A DNA stretch of 50,544 nucleotides from Gammaproteobacteria bacterium (GTDB lineage Bacteria > Pseudomonadota > Gammaproteobacteria > Pseudomonadales > Halieaceae): NCBI GenBank assembly GCA_003646405.1, contig QNFR01000005.1:1-50544 (forward strand), read 5' to 3'. Made by a program: the position numbers and the translations under genes. The number at the start of each line of letters is the position of its first letter. Positions within the stretch are counted from its first letter, which is position 1. Shown here piece by piece: positions 24,198 through 33,848 of the stretch. The notes beneath the pieces are model-generated. The model was not told the origin of the DNA and did no database searches. It saw only the letters and a program-made list of their open reading frames with translations.

Positions 24198-26345
24198 ATG
24201 AAGCGTATATCAGTAGATATCGGGGGTACTTTCACCGATTGTTTTGTGGTTTGGGACAAAAAGTACATCGAAACAAAGGCGTTGACGACGCATCAAAACC
24301 TGGCTTTGGGCTTCAATGAAGCACTGGAGAAGGCCTATAACGAACTGAATATTACGGCGGAAGAAATACTCTCTGAAGTCGATTCAGTGCGCTATGCCAC
24401 AACTCTGGGCACCAATGCCTTGATTGAACATAAAGGCCCGCGTATCGGCATGCTGGTGACTGCAGGCTTTGAAGCTACAGTGCCGCTGAGTCGTGCACGC
24501 GGCTACGGTGAAGGACTGGATGATCTGGGCAAGCAAAATTTGCCTGATGCGCATCGCCCGGATCCTCTGGTGTTGCCCCATATGATCGAGGGTGTGCGCG
24601 AGCGTTTAGGCTTTGAAGGCGAGCTCGTAATGCCGCTGGACGAAGCGGATGTCAGGATCAAGATCAGAAAGCTGGTCGATAGGGGTGCGCAGATCATCGT
24701 GATTTGTCTGGTGAATTCCGTGGTCAATCCTGAACACGAAAAACGGGTTGAAGAGATTTTGTTGGATGAATATCCCACGCATTTGCTGGGCTCCATTCCG
24801 GTAATCCTGTCCCACCGGGTGGCGGGTCGTAAGGGTGAGTATGTACGGGCCACCTCGGCAATTGTTGACGGCTATCTGCATTCCACCATGTACCATGCGA
24901 TGAGCCAGTTGGAGCAGAACCTGCGCTCGCATTCCTATTCAAAACCCATGTTGGTTATCCATAATTCAGGTGGAATGGCTCAGCTGAATTCAACGGACGC
25001 ACTGCAAACTATCCACTCCGGACCCGTTTCGGGTATCAGTGCCGCGGAGCACCTGGCCAAAGAAGCGGATCTCGGTAGTGTTGTGGCCACCGATATGGGC
25101 GGCACCAGTTACGACATAGGCATCGTGGTCGAAGGCGGCATCAAGCACTACGACTTTAACCCCGTTATTGATCGTTGGTTAGTCTCTGTCCCCATGGTTC
25201 ACCTGGTAACATTGGGCGCCGGAGGCGGTTCCATCGCATCCTTTGATCGTATGTACAATACTGTTGCGGTGGGGCCAAAGAGTGCGGGATCGGATCCTGG
25301 TCCGGCCTGTTACGATCGGGGAGGTATGAGCCCGACGGTCACCGATGCTGACCTGGTGCTGGGTTATCTGGATCCGGAAAACTATGCCGGTGGGAGCATT
25401 CCGCTGAATTCCAAGCGTTCGACCTTTGCCATCGAAGAACATCTCTGTGACGACCTGGATGTCGAGCCTGTAGCAGCAGCCCTGATGATCAAGGAAAAAG
25501 TAGATAGCAATATGGCCAACGGTCTGCACACCGAATTGAGGGTGCGCGGTTACGATCCCGAGGACTTTACCATGTTGGCTTATGGCGGTAATGGGCCTCT
25601 GCACTGTTGTGGCATCGCCAGCAATCTGAAGATCGACAAGATTCTGGCAACACCAATGAGTTCGGTGTTCTCGGCCGTGGGCGCCGGAAATATGCACCAG
25701 ATGCATATACACGAATCGTCCTTGTTCATGGTTCTGTATGATTCAAATTCCCGCAAGGTATTTGATGACTACCATCGTTTCAGCAATATTGTTGCCGAGT
25801 TGAGTGCGCGTGGTGAAAGCGACCTGTTAAGACAGGGTATTGCAGAGAAAGACATTCAACACTCGCTGGAACTGGATATGCGCTACGGTAACCAGTTGGT
25901 GCAAACCACTGTAGTGGTGCCAAAGCATAGCCTCGAGTCAGCTATTGATGTATTGAACATTCTGGACCAGTTTTCCACAGACTACGGTAAACGTTTCGGT
26001 GAGGGCAGTCAGGCGCCGGAAGCCGGTATTCGTATCAATACCATCCGTGTTGCTTCTTATGTTGAGCACGATACGGTTCACTTCAAGCACATCAAGCCGG
26101 TGGCCGAAAGTAAGCGTAAAGCGCCACCTGAGCCGTCCCAGATCCGCAGCTGTTATTTCCCAGGCGACGGTAAGCCTGTGGATACACCTGTGTGGCAGAA
26201 AACAGACATCCCCCCGGGAACGGAAATTGTTGGACCGGGTATTGTTGCTTCCGACGTAACCACTTACTTGATTGAGCCAGGCTGGAAATATGTGTCTGCG
26301 GAGCAAGGTGCGGTTTGGTTCCTTCGCGTGGAAGCGAAACACTAA
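24198..26345 (+). CDS. Acetophenone carboxylase-like alpha subunit (HyuA family)
   Basis: A 715-residue (about 78 kDa) HyuA-type subunit. It has DIGGTFTD at 7-14, ATTLGTNA at 67-74, and a second phosphate motif DMGGTSYD at 299-306, followed by GAGGGSIASFD and PGPACYDRGG. These residues would bind and hydrolyse ATP to activate bicarbonate or the ketone enolate. It has full family length, unlike the shorter alpha-prime protein. The start is supported by AGGAAA 9 bases upstream, after a 61-base gap from the gamma gene. The next gene begins 24 bases downstream. Two non-identical HyuA proteins in one operon match the alpha/alpha-prime composition known for acetophenone carboxylase. Confidence 0.9.
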   Translation: MKRISVDIGGTFTDCFVVWDKKYIETKALTTHQNLALGFNEALEKAYNELNITAEEILSEVDSVRYATTLGTNALIEHKGPRIGMLVTAGFEATVPLSRARGYGEGLDDLGKQNLPDAHRPDPLVLPHMIEGVRERLGFEGELVMPLDEADVRIKIRKLVDRGAQIIVICLVNSVVNPEHEKRVEEILLDEYPTHLLGSIPVILSHRVAGRKGEYVRATSAIVDGYLHSTMYHAMSQLEQNLRSHSYSKPMLVIHNSGGMAQLNSTDALQTIHSGPVSGISAAEHLAKEADLGSVVATDMGGTSYDIGIVVEGGIKHYDFNPVIDRWLVSVPMVHLVTLGAGGGSIASFDRMYNTVAVGPKSAGSDPGPACYDRGGMSPTVTDADLVLGYLDPENYAGGSIPLNSKRSTFAIEEHLCDDLDVEPVAAALMIKEKVDSNMANGLHTELRVRGYDPEDFTMLAYGGNGPLHCCGIASNLKIDKILATPMSSVFSAVGAGNMHQMHIHESSLFMVLYDSNSRKVFDDYHRFSNIVAELSARGESDLLRQGIAEKDIQHSLELDMRYGNQLVQTTVVVPKHSLESAIDVLNILDQFSTDYGKRFGEGSQAPEAGIRINTIRVASYVEHDTVHFKHIKPVAESKRKAPPEPSQIRSCYFPGDGKPVDTPVWQKTDIPPGTEIVGPGIVASDVTTYLIEPGWKYVSAEQGAVWFLRVEAKH

Positions 26346-26369
26346 TATAGAAATAGGGGTAGCCTTATC

Positions 26370-28655
26370 ATGAACAAAAAATCTACAGATATAGAAGTTG
26401 ATACTCAAGATCAGAAACTGGTTGCAAAATTCCTGAAGGAAACAACTTTATTTCTTGGGCCTGACCCCGAGATTATGCGCGATCATACTATTTTGCCTTG
26501 CACTGAGCACGAAGCTGAGTGTTTGGAAAAATATGCCGATGATGCCTACCTGATGTCTTCCATCCGTGATCGGCTGAGTGCAGCGGCGGATGAAGGTTAT
26601 GAGATGGTTGAGCAAATGGGTGCGGCGCCCGGTGCAAAATGGGGAGATGTGATCACTGGTATCTATTCGAAATCTGGTGACTTGACCATTGGCAGTGCCG
26701 GTGGGGTACTGATTTTCTCCGCCCTGGTTCACCATCCCATCAAATTCATAATCAAAAACTGGGTGGATGAACCCACCGTTGGCGTAAGTGAAGGCGATGG
26801 GTTTATTCATAACGACTCCCGTTACGGCAATGTTCACAACACCGACCAGAGTATGATTCTGCCGGTTTTTCACGAAGGAGAGTTGGTGTGTTGGGTGGCC
26901 TCTACCGTTCACGAGGGTGAAAACGGTGCGATCGAGCCGGGTGGTATGCCGTCAATGGCAGAGACTCCTTTTGACGAAGGGCTGAAAATGTCGCCGTTCA
27001 AAGTGGTTGAAAAGTACCAGATCAAAAGGGATATACTCACTTTTCTGCAAAACTCGGTGCGCGAACCAAAATTGCAGTATGAGGATATGAAAGTAAAACT
27101 TTTTGCCTGTATGCGCCTGGAAAAACGTATTAAGGAAGTGCTGTCCTCTGACGGCCCTGAAGCGTTGACTGCCTGTCTGCGTTATACCAACGAGAGTGTG
27201 ATGACCGAGGTTCGTCGTCGCATTACTGAGTGGCCGGACATGACTGTTCGTACCTATGTCACGATGGACAGTACTCTGCGTGAAAATGCCTTGATCAAGG
27301 TCAATGTGGCGGTTATCAAAAAAGGAGATCGGTTGATTTTTGACTTCACCGGCTCGAGCCCCGAAATTACCAACCGGGCTATCAATACAGCCCTGCCGGG
27401 GGCGAAAGGAATGATTGCTCAGGCTTTTTTGAACCACATATGGCCGGATCTGCCTCGTGGCCAGGCGGCTTTTTCCCCGATTGAAGTGATTACGCCAAAT
27501 TGCTCGATTGTAGACGCCAGCGTCAACGCACCGAATTCACAGAGTCTCATGTCCATCTTTTGCTGCTTTACCGTCGCCCAGCACGCGGCGGCCAAGTTCC
27601 TCTACAGCGTCCCGCAGAAATACACTCGGGTTCTCTCGCCATGGTTTAATATGATTAACACGTTTATTTGGGGCGGTGTAAACCAGCATGGTGAAACGTT
27701 GGGTAACCTGTGTGCCGACCTGAACGGTATGGGTGGTGGCGCCAGGATGAACCTGGATGGTGAACATGCTTTGGCGCCAATTTTCGCGTCTATGGCAGAC
27801 ATCGGGGAGCAGGAAATGAACGAGGAAGAAGTCCCCTTCCTGCAACTGGTCTCCAAGAAAATGACTACCAATACACAGGCACCGGGCAAGTATCGGGGCG
27901 GCATGGGATACACCATGATTGTCTCCACCAAAGACAGCGACCAGTGGGGTTTTATGACAACTGCCGTGGGTTCTAAAACGCCTGCGATACAAGGTCTGTT
28001 TGGCGGTTATGCCTGCGGTTCCTATCCTCTGTGTAAGGTAGAGGACGTCGATGTTTATGATGTGCTGCTCAACAACCCGGGACAATTCAAGCACTCAATT
28101 CCGGAAATCATGAACGAGGAGCCCTTCGACAACGCCAAGTACAGCACCCATCACATGGGTCTGGGTTTTGACCTGTCCAAGCGCGGTGAGTTGTACATGA
28201 TTTCCCAGGGTTCGGGCGGCGGTTACGGTGACCCCTACGAGCGGGACCCTGCCCTGGTCATCCAGGATATCGAAGAGTCCTTGATTACTCCGGAATGGGC
28301 CATGAAGATTTACAAAGTGGTCTTGGATGAGGACACATTAATTGTTGACCAAGAGGAAACCAAAAAGCTGCGTAATAAGGAAAGGGAAATACGCAAGAAG
28401 CAAGGAGTGCCGTACGCGAAATTTGTCAAGCAGCATGTTCAGCAAGAACCGCCCGCTGACATTCCTTTTTATGGATCATGGAACAGCGATTACGATGTAG
28501 TCTACGCGGGCAGCAGAGATGACAAACGTGATCCCAAAAATCCTGGTCCAATTTATATCACCAATCCGAGAGACGTAAGAATCGCCGAGTTGGAATCTGA
28601 GCTTGATGCGGTAAGAGCCCAGTCGGGTATTCAGGCGACGGATACAAGGAAGTAG
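26370..28655 (+). CDS. Acetophenone carboxylase-like beta subunit (HyuB family)
   Basis: A 761-residue (about 84 kDa) hydantoinase B-type protein. Typical HyuB segments are present: DFTGSSPEITNRAINTALPGAKGMI (about 326-350), the GQAAFSPIEVITPNCSIVDA block, GGGARMNLDGEHALAPIFAS, PGKYRGGMGYTMIV and the C-terminal SQGSGGGYGDPYERDP. A long charged C-terminal extension (after about 660) ends in a coiled-coil-like ELESELDAVRAQ. In acetophenone carboxylase this subunit forms the body of the active site and pairs with the alpha subunits. It is followed two bases later by the epsilon-like gene, showing tight co-translation. Confidence 0.9.
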   Translation: MNKKSTDIEVDTQDQKLVAKFLKETTLFLGPDPEIMRDHTILPCTEHEAECLEKYADDAYLMSSIRDRLSAAADEGYEMVEQMGAAPGAKWGDVITGIYSKSGDLTIGSAGGVLIFSALVHHPIKFIIKNWVDEPTVGVSEGDGFIHNDSRYGNVHNTDQSMILPVFHEGELVCWVASTVHEGENGAIEPGGMPSMAETPFDEGLKMSPFKVVEKYQIKRDILTFLQNSVREPKLQYEDMKVKLFACMRLEKRIKEVLSSDGPEALTACLRYTNESVMTEVRRRITEWPDMTVRTYVTMDSTLRENALIKVNVAVIKKGDRLIFDFTGSSPEITNRAINTALPGAKGMIAQAFLNHIWPDLPRGQAAFSPIEVITPNCSIVDASVNAPNSQSLMSIFCCFTVAQHAAAKFLYSVPQKYTRVLSPWFNMINTFIWGGVNQHGETLGNLCADLNGMGGGARMNLDGEHALAPIFASMADIGEQEMNEEEVPFLQLVSKKMTTNTQAPGKYRGGMGYTMIVSTKDSDQWGFMTTAVGSKTPAIQGLFGGYACGSYPLCKVEDVDVYDVLLNNPGQFKHSIPEIMNEEPFDNAKYSTHHMGLGFDLSKRGELYMISQGSGGGYGDPYERDPALVIQDIEESLITPEWAMKIYKVVLDEDTLIVDQEETKKLRNKEREIRKKQGVPYAKFVKQHVQQEPPADIPFYGSWNSDYDVVYAGSRDDKRDPKNPGPIYITNPRDVRIAELESELDAVRAQSGIQATDTRK

Positions 28656-28657
28656 TT

Positions 28658-29521
28658 ATGGCGATTGATCTGGTGAGCTATCTGTCTGGCGAGGGAGAAT
28701 CTCCCAGGCTTTGGATAGACTTTGATGCCTACACCAAAAAGCTACTTCTGGGGGAGGGTGACAGTCCATGGACTACCCCTGCCACATACATGTCCTACTA
28801 TAGTCAAGCGCATGGTTTGGTCAAAGCCGATGTCGTTGTGCTGAATGTGTGGGACATGTTTCAGCACTGGATGCGAGAGGACGAAGAGGCTATACCGGCA
28901 ATGGCTGGCAAACGGCGGGTGACCGTAGCATTAAAGACTATGTTGGGAGCCTACCAACCGCGCGAATTGCTGGCCGAGGTCATCACCGCATTGGGTAACA
29001 ACTATGGTCAATCGGTGCCGATGGTGCTGGTAATGCCTTCGCCACGATCATTGCTGGTCAAAGCGCATAAAGCGGCGAATGAGATCGAGGTAGAGCCTGA
29101 CGAAATGAGTGTGGACACGGCTTCCATGTACGTGGCTGACTATTTGAGGTATTTCAGTGAAGCGGATCTATCTGGCATATTATTACTGGAAGATCCTGAG
29201 CTGATGCCGGCGACCGGCGAAGAGCTCAGTTGGTATCAACCGGTGTACAACGTCGCCAAGCACTACCGTTGGTCTGTGGGTGTGCACCTGCCAGTCGTCG
29301 ATGATAGTTTCAACGTGCCGGATGATATCGCCTTCGTGGTCGTGCCGGCGCAGTCGGCATCGATGGATAATGCCTTGGGGGTGGATATAACACAGCCGCT
29401 GTGGGAAGCGGCCGGTGTCGATGGGCTACCCATACGGGAGGCTGGTTTTTACTATTTATCTATTCCAGCCGATGCCAAGCCCGAAACAGTACTGGAGACA
29501 CTTGCAGACCTGAAAGCTTAA
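28658..29521 (+). CDS. Acetophenone carboxylase epsilon-like protein
   Basis: A 287-residue (about 32 kDa) soluble protein with no domain I can name with certainty. Its N-terminal part (WIDFDAYTKKLLLGEGDSPWTTPATYMSYYSQAHGLVKADVVVLNVWDMFQHW) and the YLRYFSEADLSGILLLEDPE segment look like a globular alpha/beta fold without membrane helices or cofactor motifs. A strong GGAAG ribosome site stands 7 bases before the ATG, two bases after the HyuB stop. Size and position fit the fifth, loosely bound 34-kDa epsilon subunit that acetophenone carboxylase needs for activity. That assignment rests on gene order and size, not on recognised sequence identity. Confidence 0.65.
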   Translation: MAIDLVSYLSGEGESPRLWIDFDAYTKKLLLGEGDSPWTTPATYMSYYSQAHGLVKADVVVLNVWDMFQHWMREDEEAIPAMAGKRRVTVALKTMLGAYQPRELLAEVITALGNNYGQSVPMVLVMPSPRSLLVKAHKAANEIEVEPDEMSVDTASMYVADYLRYFSEADLSGILLLEDPELMPATGEELSWYQPVYNVAKHYRWSVGVHLPVVDDSFNVPDDIAFVVVPAQSASMDNALGVDITQPLWEAAGVDGLPIREAGFYYLSIPADAKPETVLETLADLKA

Positions 29522-29658
29522 CCTGAGGAATCCGGCTCAGTCGCTGCAGTACTGACCACAGGCAACGCTCAAATTTGGTTTGATCCCCCGCAGTTAATAG
29601 CGACCGGGGTGTGACAATCGACGGTAGGCAATCTAAGCTCGTTTAGAATGAGGCTACA

Positions 29659-31665
29659 CTAGCCCGTCTTTTCCAGGCCGTATTTTTTTATCTTTTGATA
29701 GAGTGTGCTCTTGGCGATACCGAGGTGCTTGGCAGCCCGGGTCATATTTCCGCCGGACTGCATAATGGCTGACTCGATTACGTGCTGTTCGGCAGAATCC
29801 AGACTGCCGGGCTCCCAACTGGTTTGACCGGGGTCTGGTATAAAACAGCTGCCAGCCTCACCGAGTTTGTAGCCGTCTGGTAAATCATCCACCGTCAGCG
29901 TTTCATTCTGTGACATGAAGGACATGCATTCGATCACATTAATCAGTTCCCGGATGTTGCCGGGCCACTCTATGGCGCGCAAAGCTTTTATGAGTGGTGG
30001 GGAAAAGGATCTGGGTACAATAGCATGGGATTTCTGGATTTTCTCTAGCGTTACTTGTGCAATACCTTCGATATCTTCCGGGCGCGCCGAGAGTGGATCG
30101 AGGTTGATGGTGATTGTGGCCAGGCGATAGTACAGGTCTTTTCTGAACCGGCCCTCGGCAACATCCCTTTTAAGATCTCTGTTGGTTGCGGCAATGAGTC
30201 TGAAATCAACGAAAATTGGTTTAATGTCCCCCACGCGATAGATTTTACGTTCCTGCAAGACCCGCAGGAATATGGGTTGAATGTCCAGGGGCATTTCACC
30301 AATCTCATCCAGGAAAAGCGTACCACCGTTCGCGGCCTCGATCTTCCCCTTCATGCCGCCTTTCTTGGCACCTGTGAACGCGCCTTCGACATGGCCAAAC
30401 AATTCGCTCGTTAAAATTTCGCTGGCGAATCCGGCACAGTTCAAATCGATACAAGGGCCGTCGGCATAATCACTGGATTCATGGATAGCCTTGGCAAACA
30501 GTTCCTTGCCAACCCCGGTGTCTCCCAGGAGAAGCACCGGGAGAGGGGTGGTGGCGGCTTTGCGTGCCAGGTCAGTGCTGGTTTTAATTGATGCGCTTAC
30601 TCCAACAATATTGTTGAATGGATCAAGCCTGGACTCGGTGTCCAGGCGTGATTTACCGCCTTTTTTGATTCGCCGAGATGCAAGTTTGTTGGAAGGCAGG
30701 TGCAACTGGAAGCCCAGTAGTTCATTCTTACATACAATCGGTTCCACCCAATCTTCGGGTAACCACTGACCATCATTGTGTGGATAGAGGATTTCCTCAC
30801 CGCCAAAGCGTTCAAAAGATAAGCGGCATTTCGACTCGGGATCATAGTCCATACCCAGTAAATCAAGCGCCGATTTGGAATTTTTTGTGCTGTTGATCAA
30901 CCGGCCCTGGAGGTCAAATAATAATTTTTCGGATCTTCTGAAATCACCAACATTACCATTGCTGTATTGTTGGATAATGTACCACTGTTCCAATGTTTTC
31001 TTGGCCAACGCGTTTTGAATTTCGCCAGCCCACGCCATGACCAACGGGATATGAAACCTGTCAAACACGCTGCGTAACCCCGATACATCAATCGAGCCGA
31101 TCATCTGGTTATCATAGGGGTCTGCGATGACCGCGGCGGTGCAGGTCCAGGGTTTGAAACCCTGGCAAAAATGCTCTTCGCCGTGGACTTGTGTTGGTTT
31201 GCGTGTCGCCATAGCGGTACCTACGGCATTAGAGCCAGACGCCGCTTCTTTCCAATCCGCGCCTGGCACCAGGCCTATGCCGCGCGCAGCCTCGATTGTC
31301 TGGGGAGCCCCAACGACCTCCAAATTTATGCCCCGGTAATCAGTCATAAATAGCAGGGTCTCAAGATCGCGTAGAAATACTCGCGCCTGCTGAAGGATCG
31401 GTTGTGCGCATTCCAGGAGGTCATTGCTCTTCGCTTTTACTGTGTACAGAGCATCTTCGTTTGGCGCTAAAATGGGGGCGGTATGTAGTTGCGGATCTAC
31501 GCCTTGGGATAAACATCGCTCCCAGGAAAGGGCAATTAAATTACGTACAGATAGGTCTCTTACACCGCCACCGGCGCTCAAGAAGCTATCCCACGCACTG
31601 TCAATTTCCCTTTGCGAATGGACGCCAACGCCGGACTGGTCTGTTCTGGTGCCTAACCTGGTCAT
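29659..31665 (-). CDS. Sigma-54-dependent transcriptional activator, AcoR/AcxR type
   Basis: A 668-residue enhancer-binding protein. The N-terminal half (about 40-330) is the GAF/PAS-like sensory region of AcoR relatives, with AASGSNAVGTAMA and QGFKPWTCTAAVIADPYD. The AAA+ domain (about 350-590) has Walker A GDTGVGKE at 381-388, the sigma-54-contacting GAFTGA at 428-433 and Walker B GGTLFLDE at 447-454. A C-terminal Fis-type helix-turn-helix (NMTRAAKHLGIAKSTLYQKIKKYG) binds DNA. It lacks a receiver domain, so it should sense its inducer directly. It lies between two units that each carry a sigma-54 promoter and converges on the carboxylase operon. Acetone-carboxylase and acetoin operons use relatives of this protein. 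Confidence 0.93.
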   Translation of the reverse strand: MTRLGTRTDQSGVGVHSQREIDSAWDSFLSAGGGVRDLSVRNLIALSWERCLSQGVDPQLHTAPILAPNEDALYTVKAKSNDLLECAQPILQQARVFLRDLETLLFMTDYRGINLEVVGAPQTIEAARGIGLVPGADWKEAASGSNAVGTAMATRKPTQVHGEEHFCQGFKPWTCTAAVIADPYDNQMIGSIDVSGLRSVFDRFHIPLVMAWAGEIQNALAKKTLEQWYIIQQYSNGNVGDFRRSEKLLFDLQGRLINSTKNSKSALDLLGMDYDPESKCRLSFERFGGEEILYPHNDGQWLPEDWVEPIVCKNELLGFQLHLPSNKLASRRIKKGGKSRLDTESRLDPFNNIVGVSASIKTSTDLARKAATTPLPVLLLGDTGVGKELFAKAIHESSDYADGPCIDLNCAGFASEILTSELFGHVEGAFTGAKKGGMKGKIEAANGGTLFLDEIGEMPLDIQPIFLRVLQERKIYRVGDIKPIFVDFRLIAATNRDLKRDVAEGRFRKDLYYRLATITINLDPLSARPEDIEGIAQVTLEKIQKSHAIVPRSFSPPLIKALRAIEWPGNIRELINVIECMSFMSQNETLTVDDLPDGYKLGEAGSCFIPDPGQTSWEPGSLDSAEQHVIESAIMQSGGNMTRAAKHLGIAKSTLYQKIKKYGLEKTG

Positions 31666-32189
31666 TTCGAGCCGCCTTATTAAGCTGGGTGTAGAACGCC
31701 ATCTTATAATTATTTACAACGCATTTGATCGATACAATAACGCAACGATATCGACGAGCTGCGAATCTGAGGTTAACACACAAAGAATCGATTGTGCCAG
31801 TTCACTGCTTGCGTACCAGAGCGAGCTCGCAGTCCTGTATATTCGCGAGGTTGTGGCATATAGAATATTTAATAAAAACAATGGGCTAGAGTTATCACAG
31901 CTTCGCCTTGGCCTGTTTGTACGTTGCTCCTACTGTTCGATGTTGATTCGAGAGCGTTCGATTATTGGACGCCTGGGTGGCGCTTCCGAGGTTGCCCCTC
32001 TAAACCAATAAATCCTTTTAGTACAGTGAGTTACCAGCGTTAATTTGCCCTGGAAATATACTGGCATGAGTATTGCATTTCATGTGTTCGTGATATATAA
32101 GAAGTAGCGCACATCGTACAATCTGTTAACCAGGATTGGGTAGATGCGTTAATACGAGTCATATTTCTCATGGAGAACGGGGGTTTTAT
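31666..32189. other. Divergent regulatory region between activator and transport genes
   Basis: About 520 bases between the activator start and the DUF1302 gene. It carries the second sigma-54 promoter at 32062. Around 31935-31965 three TTCGA-type motifs cluster within 30 bases, a possible enhancer site for the activator, but they do not form a clean palindrome. The open frames in this interval have no ribosome site or recognisable product. Confidence 0.5.
32062..32077 (+). promoter_or_regulatory. Sigma-54 (-24/-12) promoter of the transport operon
   Basis: TGGCATG, then four bases, then TTGCA keeps the invariant GG and GC exactly 10 bases apart. It stands about 115 bases before the DUF1302 start and so closely parallels the promoter of the carboxylase operon, in element and leader length. 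Confidence 0.85.
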
Positions 32190-33833
32190 ATGAATAAAAA
32201 GTTAAACAAAAGCATAGCCAAAGCTGTAGGTATATTAATGTGCTCAAGTTGCGGTATCGCTGCTGGCACGGCGCAAGCGCAAGATCATGATGAATATAGT
32301 GCAAGCCTGAGCGGCTACGTGCGCACTACTGTCGGCGTCAGCTTAAATGATCACGATGAAACTAAACGCGATGACAAGTGGGAAGCAACCATGGCGCGCG
32401 GTACCCTGTTACTGGACCTGGATGTCTACACAGGCCCATTGATATGGAAAGCTGTCGGTCGTCTTGATAAGGAATATAAGACCAACTACCTCAAGGATTT
32501 GCAAAAACGAGCGGATTCAACCGGACTCCCAGGGGATTATTCCGGGCCGGGCGGCGACGATTGGATGGAGCAATACGACACCCATGAGTTCCAGGACTGG
32601 CTGCGCGAGATATACGTCGACTTCACCTTGTTCGATAAGGTGGATGTACGCTTAGGCCGGCAACAGTTGGTGTGGGGTGAAAGTGATTTCTTCCAGGCGA
32701 TGGACCTGGTGCACGGATTTGATTGGCGCTGGCGCCTGTTCTTTGAAAACAATGAGGAGTGGCGTAAACCGCTGTATTTGGCCAATTTCAATATTGAATT
32801 TTATGACCTTGATGGCGCCCTGAATTTCTTTGTCCGTCCCGGCCTGGATCGCGATGAGGACATGGGTAGCAGTTTCAATATCGAGGGTGGTCGGTGGATT
32901 CCGCATCCTTATCGGGGCGTGGACTTTACTCAATTCACGACTGCCTATGAAACCGACCATAATAAAGGTGATTGGTCCGATTGGACCTACGGCATCCGCT
33001 GGGGTGGAACACTGGGTTCGATTGGTTATTCCTTCGCCTACCTCAAGACGTTTATGCCCAGACCCACTATGAACCCGAACCCGGCACTGAACGGTGCCTT
33101 TGGCATTAATTCCGACCCCATTCCATACGGGGATACGGCGGACAATGGGGCGATTCTGGGTGACTGGATTTATCCTGAGATCGATGTGTATGGCTTTACC
33201 GTCAATGGTTATTCATCGACGCTGGACTCCACCCTGAGTGCGGAAGTCGCTTATGTACCTAACACGCCCTTTAACTACGGCCAGTTGCAGTCTGACCTGC
33301 CGGGTTGGCAGGGTGTGAAGGAAAAAGATGTGATCAATGCGATGCTCCGTATCGATAAGGAGTTTAAGTTGATGAATTTACTGGGCACCAACCGGCCATC
33401 TCTGTCGAGTGTTCAGTTATTTGATACCTGGATAACCTCCTATGACGACGATGACGAAATCGTGGAGTTCGCTTCATTCGGTCACGAAAAGGACGAGCAC
33501 ACCGTATACCTCACTTTCTTCACACTGATGAACTTTAGGCGTGACACGATCAATCCTTCCTTTGTCATCGGTACCGACGTGGGTAACGGCGGCGGTTTTG
33601 CTATTCCGGCCGTTGAGTTTGTGATTGGTGACAACTGGCGTTTAAAAGTCGAAGCGGATCTTTTTTGGAGCGACTCCAAAAAGAAAGTCTGTGGCACCGC
33701 CAAGAAGGACTTCAGCGATTGTGATCCAGAGAAGGGCAACCCCTTGCTGGGCATGAGAGAGAATAAAGCGGCACTCTTTGACTGGTTTGCTGATGACAAT
33801 CAGCTTGTATTCAAGCTGACAAGACAGTTTTAA
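32190..33833 (+). CDS. DUF1302 family outer-membrane beta-barrel protein
   Basis: A 547-residue exported protein beginning at MNKKLNKSIAK, chosen because a signal peptide (about 1-34, ending AQAQ) starts there; the frame extends 18 codons further. The mature chain has the alternating pattern and aromatic girdles of a beta-barrel and ends LVFKLTRQF with a terminal phenylalanine, the signal for outer-membrane insertion. The DUF1302 block includes the LRGRQQLVWGESDFF-like segment VRLGRQQLVWGESDFF. Family members lie in clusters for hydrophobic compounds, with DUF1329 proteins and RND transporters. It probably forms the outer-membrane passage of this four-gene set, driven by its own sigma-54 promoter. 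Confidence 0.88.
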   Translation: MNKKLNKSIAKAVGILMCSSCGIAAGTAQAQDHDEYSASLSGYVRTTVGVSLNDHDETKRDDKWEATMARGTLLLDLDVYTGPLIWKAVGRLDKEYKTNYLKDLQKRADSTGLPGDYSGPGGDDWMEQYDTHEFQDWLREIYVDFTLFDKVDVRLGRQQLVWGESDFFQAMDLVHGFDWRWRLFFENNEEWRKPLYLANFNIEFYDLDGALNFFVRPGLDRDEDMGSSFNIEGGRWIPHPYRGVDFTQFTTAYETDHNKGDWSDWTYGIRWGGTLGSIGYSFAYLKTFMPRPTMNPNPALNGAFGINSDPIPYGDTADNGAILGDWIYPEIDVYGFTVNGYSSTLDSTLSAEVAYVPNTPFNYGQLQSDLPGWQGVKEKDVINAMLRIDKEFKLMNLLGTNRPSLSSVQLFDTWITSYDDDDEIVEFASFGHEKDEHTVYLTFFTLMNFRRDTINPSFVIGTDVGNGGGFAIPAVEFVIGDNWRLKVEADLFWSDSKKKVCGTAKKDFSDCDPEKGNPLLGMRENKAALFDWFADDNQLVFKLTRQF

Positions 33834-33848
33834 AACGGGAGTATAAAA

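Noticed and set aside
21798-28655. Operon considered as 5-oxoprolinase or hydantoinase
   Set aside because: Those loci have one HyuA and one HyuB and lack the cysteine-rich gamma subunit and a fifth gene; the doubled HyuA and sigma-54 control favour a carboxylase.
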